Part shown: piece after piece, positions 5,411 to 10,984 of the stretch
Numbering within the stretch: the stretch's first letter is position 1
How the letters are laid out: each line of letters opens with the position of its first letter
Origin: Acidulodesulfobacterium sp021802425
GTDB lineage: Bacteria; SZUA-79; Acidulodesulfobacterales; Acidulodesulfobacteraceae
Reading direction: 5' to 3'
Length of the DNA: 10,984 nucleotides
Assembly: GCA_021802425.1 (NCBI GenBank)
Contig: JAJZXJ010000029.1
Location: forward strand, 1-10,984
Notes under the pieces: generated by a model
The model's input: only the letters and a program-made list of their open reading frames with translations
What the model was told of the DNA's origin: nothing
Databases searched by the model: none
Program-made: the position numbers and the translations under genes

Positions 5411-6434
5411 TTATAATGTTAATATAGATGTGGATGCGGATAAAGATTTGTCGGTTTATAAATTAACCAAATGGGGCGAGTTTTGCCTTAAAAGTAAAAA
5501 TATCGCAAATCCGTTTAACGAATCAGCCGTTATTATGGGGTATGTTCTTAAAAAACCTTTAGACGGGGTTATTACTTCTTATAATATTAAACCGGCTAAA
5601 AATCATATTAATTTATTTAAAAAGCTGATTATAAAGAGGAGTTTGGGAGAGCCGTACGCTTACATCGCAAAGAAAAAGGAGTTTTATTCGACCCACTTTT
5701 TTGTTAATAAATCTGTTTTAATACCGAGACCGGATACGGAATGTTTGGTCGAAGAAACATTAAAAGAGATTGAAAGGCTTCAAAAAGGCTTAAAAAGAAA
5801 AATATCCATTATAGATTTGGGAACCGGATCCGGAGCTATAGCGATTTCTATTGCAAAGAATTCAGGTAATGTTATAATTTATGCTGCGGATAACAGCTTT
5901 AAAAGTTTAGAAGTAGCAAAAAAAAACATTATTTTTAACGGTGTCGAAGATAAAGTCATAGCGACATATTTTGATATGCTAAAACCAAATATTTACTGGA
6001 TTAACGAGCCGCAGTCCGGCGCGGCCGCAGGTTCGCGGGAGCCTGCCCCGAAGACTAAGTTATCAGGTAATGCCTTATACGACTTCGATATAATCGTATC
6101 GAACCCGCCTTACATTAAAACGGGAGAATTAAAAACCTTAGATGACGATGTTAAACTTTATGAGCCTTTAAAGGCATTAGACGGCGGCAAAGACGGGCTT
6201 AAGTTTTATAGAAAAATATTTGAATTAGCCGCCTTAGCCGAAAACCCCTTGTCTTCGGCGTCAAAAAAGAGGAAAAGTCTTATTTTGGAAATTGATTACA
6301 GGGAGAAGCCTGCCATAGAACATTTATATAATGAAAAATTTAAGGATATAATATTTAAGCAAATTACTTTTATTAACGATTTAAATAAAAAGGAAAGGGC
6401 GGTTAAAATAATATATGGACAAAATGATAATTGA
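5394..6434 (+). CDS. prmC: Release factor glutamine methyltransferase PrmC, with an internal insertion
   Basis: PrmC uses S-adenosylmethionine to methylate the GGQ glutamine of release factors. Motifs are IPRPDTE (110-116), the SAM-binding DLGTGSGAIA (141-150) and the catalytic/substrate motif NPPY (237-240, in IIVSNPPYI). At 346 residues it is longer than the usual 280-290. Part of the excess is an insertion at about 200-228 between the DML strand and YDFDIIVSNPPY, coded by unusually GC-rich DNA (6007-6050) that contains a hairpin. The start is uncertain: no ATG exists near the N-terminus. TTG 5394 overlaps prfA by 17 bases; GTG 5430 and TTG 5448 are alternatives, and homologous sequence seems to begin near residue 20. 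It overlaps murA by 20 bases. Confidence 0.94.
   Translation: MNLKNSYNVNIDVDADKDLSVYKLTKWGEFCLKSKNIANPFNESAVIMGYVLKKPLDGVITSYNIKPAKNHINLFKKLIIKRSLGEPYAYIAKKKEFYSTHFFVNKSVLIPRPDTECLVEETLKEIERLQKGLKRKISIIDLGTGSGAIAISIAKNSGNVIIYAADNSFKSLEVAKKNIIFNGVEDKVIATYFDMLKPNIYWINEPQSGAAAGSREPAPKTKLSGNALYDFDIIVSNPPYIKTGELKTLDDDVKLYEPLKALDGGKDGLKFYRKIFELAALAENPLSSASKKRKSLILEIDYREKPAIEHLYNEKFKDIIFKQITFINDLNKKERAVKIIYGQNDN
6011..6050. repeat. GC-rich palindromic insert inside prmC
   Basis: About 40-50 bases of GC-rich sequence interrupt an AT-rich gene. They contain gcaggtt 6027-6033 pairing with agcctgc 6040-6046 (7 bp, one G-T wobble) around the loop cgcggg, next to a gcggccgc palindrome at 6021-6028. It stays in frame and encodes an Ala/Gly/Pro/Ser-rich loop. 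It looks like a small palindromic element accommodated in a protein loop, but only one copy is seen in the window. Confidence 0.45.
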
Positions 6435-7743
6435 GGGCGGCATTCCATTAATCGGAGAGGTGCAGGTAAGCGGTTCCAAAAACGCCTCGCTTCCCATAAT
6501 CGCTTCTTCCATAATGTTTGACGACACCGGCAATGAAATTTCTAATGTTCCGGATCTTGAAGATATAAAGACGATAAAAAAGCTTTTAATAAGCCTCGGT
6601 GCCGAAATTAAAGAATCCGGCGAAACGGACAAGGTCATCATAAATACCTCTAATATTAATAATTATGAAGCCCCTTACGACCTTGTCAAAACGATGAGGG
6701 CATCCGTACTGGTTTTAGGACCCCTTCTTGCAAAATATAAGAGGGCGCGGGTTTCTTTACCGGGAGGTTGCGCAATTGGAGCAAGACCCATAGATTTTCA
6801 TTTAAATGCCCTTAAACTTTTGGGGGCTAATATCGTAGTGGATCACGGATATGTCGAAGCCTTTACGGAACAGCTTAGAGGCGCAACAATCAACTTCCCT
6901 ATTCCATCCGTTACCGGAACGGAAAATGTTGTTATGGCGGCATCGCTTGCGGAAGGGACGACGGTGATAAACAATGCCGCAAGAGAACCCGAGATTGACG
7001 ACCTGATTCTTGCGTTAAATAACGGCGGCGCCGACATAAAAAGAGTAGAGCCGTCCTTGATTGTCGTAAATGGGGTTAAAAAATTAAATAAACTGAGCCA
7101 CAGGGTTCTTCCCGACCGCATAGAAGCAGGAACATTTATGGTGGCTTCCGCCATAACAAGGGGGGATGTTACCATAAAAGATATTAATGTAAGCCATCTT
7201 AAGTCTGTTATCGATAAACTTTCGGAGGCCGGGGCAAAAATTGTTATAAATTCCCAGTCTTCTTTAAGGATAAAAGGGTCTAAGGTCATTAAAAGCGTCG
7301 ATATTTCCACTGCCCCTTATCCTGATTTTCCTACCGATATGCAGGCTCAAATGATGGCATTAATGACAATTTCCAGCGGGCTTTGCGTTATATCCGAAAA
7401 TGTATTCGAGAACAGATTTATGCATGTTGCCGAACTTATGCGCCTTGGCGCAAATGTAAAAGTTAGAAATAATTTTGCCATCGTAAAAGGTGTAAAAAGG
7501 CTTTCGGGGGCAGAAGTTATGGCTACCGATTTAAGAGCAAGCGCTTCGCTTGTTTTAGCAGGATTAGCCTCATTTGACGGTTATACGGCAGTTTCAAGAA
7601 TTTACCATTTAGACAGAGGCTACGAAAAAATGGAAAAGAAATTGGCAAATCTTGGAGCCGTAATATCCAGAGTAAGCGAAGCCGAATCTTCCAATATTAA
7701 CGAATTTGCAGAAAAAGATATAAATTATGGCAAGGGTATGTAA
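6415..7743 (+). CDS. murA: UDP-N-acetylglucosamine 1-carboxyvinyltransferase MurA
   Basis: MurA transfers enolpyruvate from PEP to UDP-GlcNAc, the first committed step of peptidoglycan synthesis, in the cytoplasm. The protein has K22-N23 (SGSKNASLP), R95 (KTMRAS) and the catalytic loop LPGGC119AIGARP, with C119 and R124. It also has D308 (FPTD) and R401 (HLDRGYE), matching E. coli C115, R120, D305 and R397. The active-site cysteine is the fosfomycin-sensitive form. At 442 residues it is about 20 longer than usual because of an acidic, low-complexity C-terminal tail (from about 421). The ATG at 6415 gives the classic MDKMIIEGG start and overlaps prmC by 20 bases. Its closest purine-rich stretch (6391-6399) is rather distant, so coupling to prmC translation is likely. 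Confidence 0.97.
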   Translation: MDKMIIEGGIPLIGEVQVSGSKNASLPIIASSIMFDDTGNEISNVPDLEDIKTIKKLLISLGAEIKESGETDKVIINTSNINNYEAPYDLVKTMRASVLVLGPLLAKYKRARVSLPGGCAIGARPIDFHLNALKLLGANIVVDHGYVEAFTEQLRGATINFPIPSVTGTENVVMAASLAEGTTVINNAAREPEIDDLILALNNGGADIKRVEPSLIVVNGVKKLNKLSHRVLPDRIEAGTFMVASAITRGDVTIKDINVSHLKSVIDKLSEAGAKIVINSQSSLRIKGSKVIKSVDISTAPYPDFPTDMQAQMMALMTISSGLCVISENVFENRFMHVAELMRLGANVKVRNNFAIVKGVKRLSGAEVMATDLRASASLVLAGLASFDGYTAVSRIYHLDRGYEKMEKKLANLGAVISRVSEAESSNINEFAEKDINYGKGM

Positions 7744-7757
7744 TAGTAAGGCATAAA

Positions 7758-8597
7758 ATGGCTAATACGCAAAAAAAGATCAAAAAACTTAAAATCGCAA
7801 TTCCAAAGGGCAGAGTTTTAAAGGACAGCCTTGACCTTTTGAGGAAATCGGGATTTATTCAACATCCCGATTACGATTACGATTCAAGAAGGCTTATATT
7901 CGATTACGAAGAAGACGGCGTCGGTTTGTTAATAGTAAAGCCGTGGGATGTTCCTACATTCGTAGAATACGGGGCTGCCGACGCGGGCATTTCGGGAAAG
8001 GATGTTTTACTCGAAAAACCGAAAAATGTATATGAACCTTTAGATTTAAGAATAGGCAGATGCAGGATTGTCGCTGCTGCCGGCGAGGATTTAATTAAAC
8101 ATGGTCTGCCTTCGCTTGCCGCTTCCGTGGTAGCCGATAAGATTTTCACGGGGAATTCAATCATTAACGATGATATACATAATTGGGACGATATTCATAT
8201 TACCAATATGAATGATAGTGACAAAAAATTATTTTTTTCAAAAATTAAAGATAATGTCAAAAAATTGTATCATTCAAAGGCAAATTTGCGGGTTGCGACA
8301 AAGTATGTTCGCATAGCAAGGGATTTCTTTAATAAAAAAGGCGTTCCAAATGTTCAAATAATAAAGCTTTACGGTAATGTCGAGCTTGCGCCCGTCTCGG
8401 GTCTTTGCGATTTTATCGTCGATCTTGTTTCGACCGGCGAAACACTGAGGCAAAATAATCTGATGCCGATTGAAGATGTCGCTGTTGTTAGCTCAAGACT
8501 TATAGTAAACAGGGCAAGCCTTAAAATTAACCCCGGGGGGATTGCATCCCTGATAGATAATTTAAAGCGGCAGGTTGAAAAAAATGCGGATATTTGA
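7758..8597 (+). CDS. hisG: ATP phosphoribosyltransferase HisG (short-form type, with insertion)
   Basis: HisG joins ATP and PRPP in the first step of histidine synthesis. Family blocks are IPKGRV (15-20), VPTFVEYGAADAGISGKD (65-82), LRVATKY (177-183), KLYGNVELAP (203-212) and the PRPP-binding CDFIVDLVSTGETL (217-230). The protein ends soon after SRLIVNRASLK (247-256), so it lacks the C-terminal regulatory domain of long HisG. Short HisG normally works with HisZ, which is not in the window. At 279 residues it is much longer than the usual 200-220: about 50 extra residues lie at roughly 112-172, between CRIVAAA and LRVATKY, plus a lysine-rich N-terminus. The insert is Asn/Asp/Lys-rich, with an AT-only-looking palindrome in its DNA. 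taagg at 7747-7751 precedes the ATG by 6 bases. Confidence 0.95.
   Translation: MANTQKKIKKLKIAIPKGRVLKDSLDLLRKSGFIQHPDYDYDSRRLIFDYEEDGVGLLIVKPWDVPTFVEYGAADAGISGKDVLLEKPKNVYEPLDLRIGRCRIVAAAGEDLIKHGLPSLAASVVADKIFTGNSIINDDIHNWDDIHITNMNDSDKKLFFSKIKDNVKKLYHSKANLRVATKYVRIARDFFNKKGVPNVQIIKLYGNVELAPVSGLCDFIVDLVSTGETLRQNNLMPIEDVAVVSSRLIVNRASLKINPGGIASLIDNLKRQVEKNADI
8193..8213. repeat. Perfect 9-bp inverted repeat inside the hisG insertion
   Basis: attcatatt (8193-8201) and aatatgaat (8205-8213) are exact reverse complements around the 3-base loop acc. They fall within the extra segment of hisG, not in the conserved enzyme core. The stem is AT-rich, so weak, but 9 exact pairs with a 3-base loop inside coding sequence is notable. 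It may be a scar of an inserted palindromic element, or chance in AT-rich DNA. Confidence 0.5.
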
Positions 8598-9885
8598 TTC
8601 AAAAGGGGATGACTTTAAGGGATTTTTAAAAAAAAGAAGACTTAAACAGACAGGTTTTACAGACAAAATCCAGCAGGAACTCAAAGCCATCCGCTTGGAT
8701 ATTCTGGATAAAGGCGACGAAGCATTGTCGTTTTATACGGAAAAATTCGATAAAATTAAGCTTTCCCCTCCAGATTTTTTAGTTACAAATAATGAAAGCA
8801 ATAGAGCCCTTAATTCGGTTAATAAAGAAGAAAGAACCATAATAGAAAAAACAATCGAAAGGGTTTACGATTACCATTCAAAACAAAGATTGCAAACATG
8901 GTTAAATTGCGATGATTCTATTATTACGGGTCAATTAATATCGCCTTTAAACAGGGTCGGAGTTTATGTTCCCGGCGGTAAAGCAAGCTATCCTTCTTCC
9001 GTTATAATGAATGCTATTCCTGCCAAAGCGGCAGGGGTAAAAGAAATTATAATGGTTACCCCTCCTACCGAAAAGTTAAACGATTATGTCATCGCCGCAG
9101 CCGTATTATGCGGCATCAAGAAAATATACAGGGTTGGAGGTCCGCAGGCTATATTTGCGCTTGCTTACGGGACGAATACTATCCCTCAGGTTGACAAGAT
9201 AGTCGGACCGGGCAATATATATGTTGCTACCGCCAAGAGAATGGTTTACGGCGATGTCGATATAGATATGATTGCGGGGCCGAGCGAGATTGCGATAATA
9301 TGCGATGAATTTGCGGATCCAAAACTTGTCGCAATCGATATGATGAGCCAGGCAGAACACGACGAGATGGCGGTTTCGACCCTGATAAGCAGTTCGGCTG
9401 AACTTATCGGGGAGGTTAAGCATATATTGCCCGGACTAATAAAAAAAGAAGATAGAAAAGATATAATCGAAAAGTCTATAAATTCTAACGCTTCTTTGGT
9501 TTTAACAGGCGGGATAGACGAGTCTATAGAGCTTGCTAATGAGCTGGCGCCGGAACATTTAGAACTTTATATTAAGGATCCGTTCGAAAAATTATTTTTA
9601 ATAAAAAATGCCGGAGCCATATTTTTAGGCGGGAATACCCCCGAAGCAATAGGGGATTATGTCGCCGGTCCAAGCCATGTTTTGCCTACCGGCGGCACGG
9701 CAAGATTTTTCTCCCCTTTAGATACGGTATCTTTTCTTAAAAGAACAAGCGTTATTTCGTCAAGCCCCGATTTTTTATCGAAAAGCGCAGGCGATGTCAA
9801 ATTCTTTTCCGATATCGAAGGACTAAGCGCCCATGGCGAATCGGTAAGTTTTCGCGTTAAAAAAACAAAAAATAATAAAAATTAA
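8584..9885 (+). CDS. hisD: Histidinol dehydrogenase HisD
   Basis: HisD oxidises L-histidinol to L-histidine in two NAD-dependent steps, the last of the pathway. From the ATG at 8584 it has 433 residues, normal length. Signature blocks are VYVPGGKASYPSSV, KIVGPGNIYVA, IAGPSE and QAEHDEMA. The zinc ligands expected from E. coli (Q259, H262, D360, H419) are Q256, H259, D358 and H417 here. The catalytic pair E324-H325 lies in LAPEHLEL, and GPSHVLPTGG (362-371) is intact. A TTG at 8575 would add three residues; I prefer the ATG because caggt (8571-8575) is suitably spaced and the homologous start fits. The gene overlaps hisG by 14 bases and ends 1 base before hisC, so the three his genes are translationally linked. 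Confidence 0.96.
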   Translation: MRIFDSKGDDFKGFLKKRRLKQTGFTDKIQQELKAIRLDILDKGDEALSFYTEKFDKIKLSPPDFLVTNNESNRALNSVNKEERTIIEKTIERVYDYHSKQRLQTWLNCDDSIITGQLISPLNRVGVYVPGGKASYPSSVIMNAIPAKAAGVKEIIMVTPPTEKLNDYVIAAAVLCGIKKIYRVGGPQAIFALAYGTNTIPQVDKIVGPGNIYVATAKRMVYGDVDIDMIAGPSEIAIICDEFADPKLVAIDMMSQAEHDEMAVSTLISSSAELIGEVKHILPGLIKKEDRKDIIEKSINSNASLVLTGGIDESIELANELAPEHLELYIKDPFEKLFLIKNAGAIFLGGNTPEAIGDYVAGPSHVLPTGGTARFFSPLDTVSFLKRTSVISSSPDFLSKSAGDVKFFSDIEGLSAHGESVSFRVKKTKNNKN

Positions 9886-9886
9886 T

Positions 9887-10954
9887 ATGCCTTCGTTGAA
9901 AATAGAAAATTTTATTAAAAACAGCATTTTGGAACTTAGCGCTTACAAAGTAAACGGGGTTGAACCGCGCGGGGCATTAAAACTTGACGCGAACGAATCC
10001 AATTATACTTTAAGCAAAAAGATAAAGCAAAGATACGCAAATTTTATAAAAGATACGCTTATAAATCTTTATCCCGATTCAAGTTCGGGAAACCTTATCA
10101 AATTACTCGAAGCATTTTATAATACGGCGGCTAAAAATTTTATTTTCGGCAACGGTTCGGACGAACTTATCTCGATTATCCTCCTCAGCCTTAAAAAAGA
10201 TGTTGTCGTGAACATTCCAACCCCGTCTTTTTCAATGTATGACATCATAGCAAGATATAATGATTTAAAGATTAATCATATAAAACTTGACGAAAAATGC
10301 TTCGACCTGCCCAAAAATGCGGGTATTAATCAAAACAGCGCCAATAATATATATTTTTTCAGTTATCCTAATAATCCTACCGGAAATCACTTTTCCCGCG
10401 ATATTATAAAAGGTCTTTTGGAAAACAAAAATAATATTGTCGTGGTAGATGAGGCTTATATATATTTTTCAAACAAGGAATCTTTTATAAAATATATACC
10501 GGAATACGATAACTTAATCGTTTTAAGGACCTTTTCCAAAATAGGGCTTGCGGGATTAAGGTTCGGAATGCTTTTTTCCGGCGGCAAGCTTATAAATGAA
10601 TTTAATAAAATAAAATTACCTTTTAATGTTAATTCTTTAACATTAAGTTCTATCGAATTTTTTTTAGATAATTTTAGCGAATTCGAAAAAAATATAAAGA
10701 AGACGATAAATCAAAGGGAGAAATTATATTCGGCATTAAAGAAAGTAGGTTTTATCGAGGCTTACCCATCCGATGCCAATTTTATTTTGATAAGACTTAA
10801 AGATAATAAAATAAAAACCAGATTTAACCGGTTTCTTAAAGATAATAAAATAATCATAAGAAGTTTTACCGGCGGCATGGAGTTATTTTACAGGATAACC
10901 GTCGGCACGCCTGCCGAGAATAAAAAGCTAATCGATTATCTTAAGGGTTTTTAA
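9887..10954 (+). CDS. hisC: Histidinol-phosphate aminotransferase HisC
   Basis: HisC is a fold-type I PLP enzyme that transaminates imidazole acetol-phosphate to histidinol-phosphate with glutamate. The 355-residue length is normal. Visible features are the LDANES start block (33-38), GNGSDE (88-93), YPNNPTG (160-166) and D188-E-A-Y191, which holds the cofactor. The Schiff-base lysine is K218 in RTFSKIGLAGLR, with R225 as phosphate ligand, and the substrate-carboxylate arginine is R336 in YRITVGTPAEN. Related HisC-like enzymes can act on other amino acids, but the position after hisG and hisD settles the role. The ATG is 1 base after the hisD stop and has no Shine-Dalgarno, so it probably depends on re-initiation. 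Codon use is strongly AT-rich. The 30 bases after the stop contain no visible terminator. Confidence 0.95.
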   Translation: MPSLKIENFIKNSILELSAYKVNGVEPRGALKLDANESNYTLSKKIKQRYANFIKDTLINLYPDSSSGNLIKLLEAFYNTAAKNFIFGNGSDELISIILLSLKKDVVVNIPTPSFSMYDIIARYNDLKINHIKLDEKCFDLPKNAGINQNSANNIYFFSYPNNPTGNHFSRDIIKGLLENKNNIVVVDEAYIYFSNKESFIKYIPEYDNLIVLRTFSKIGLAGLRFGMLFSGGKLINEFNKIKLPFNVNSLTLSSIEFFLDNFSEFEKNIKKTINQREKLYSALKKVGFIEAYPSDANFILIRLKDNKIKTRFNRFLKDNKIIIRSFTGGMELFYRITVGTPAENKKLIDYLKGF

Positions 10955-10984
10955 GAGCGTATTCATATTCCGAAACAATCCTTT

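Noticed and set aside
6843..7310. 155-codon - strand open frame inside murA
   Set aside because: It lies wholly antisense to conserved murA sequence and has no recognisable motif or convincing start signal.
9106..9423. 105-codon - strand open frame inside hisD
   Set aside because: It is antisense to the NAD/zinc-site region of hisD, which is clearly the coding strand; the frame looks like a by-product.
1..10984. CRISPR array, rRNA or tRNA genes, defence cluster
   Set aside because: No regularly spaced repeats, no rRNA motifs and no foldable tRNA were seen; apart from tnpB the genes are ordinary housekeeping genes.

Overview
The window is an AT-rich stretch of bacterial chromosome with one mobile element at its left end and a block of housekeeping genes after it, all on the + strand. 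KdsB (Kdo activation for LPS) and an RlpA-type lipoprotein indicate a Gram-negative, outer-membrane cell. The order rpmE-thyX-prfA-prmC-murA-hisG-hisD-hisC resembles rpmE-prfA-prmC-murA-his clusters I recall from deltaproteobacterial (Desulfobacterota-like) genomes. Use of flavin-dependent ThyX and a short-form HisG is compatible with that. This taxonomic placement is inference from memory and was not tested.

Positions 1-233 hold no complete gene. There is a strong stem-loop with a T-tract at 88-145, which may also be a decayed IS200/IS605 right end. Positions 234-1457 are an IS200/IS605-type element: a full-length TnpB nuclease whose 3' end and right flank fold into three successive stem-loops, the expected layout of an omega RNA. 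No tnpA is visible, but only 233 bases lie upstream.

Positions 1582-3168 carry two envelope genes: rlpA, a septal lipoprotein with DPBB and SPOR domains that appears to have lost most of its catalytic residues, and kdsB. Each has its own leader with a small hairpin.

From rpmE (3273) to the end of hisC (10954) the genes are tightly packed. Several overlap: prfA/prmC, prmC/murA and hisG/hisD. hisD and hisC are 1 base apart. They supply ribosomal protein L31, dTMP synthesis, peptide-chain release factor 1 and the methyltransferase that modifies its GGQ glutamine, the first committed step of peptidoglycan synthesis, and three histidine-pathway enzymes. The next his gene probably lies just beyond the right edge.

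The unusual points are: RlpA substituted at the usual active-site positions; in-frame insertions in PrmC and HisG, each carrying a palindrome at DNA level; a 15-bp imperfect direct repeat interleaved with a GC hairpin at the thyX start; and the tnpB stop codon lying inside a perfect 14-bp stem. I see no convincing new multi-gene system.
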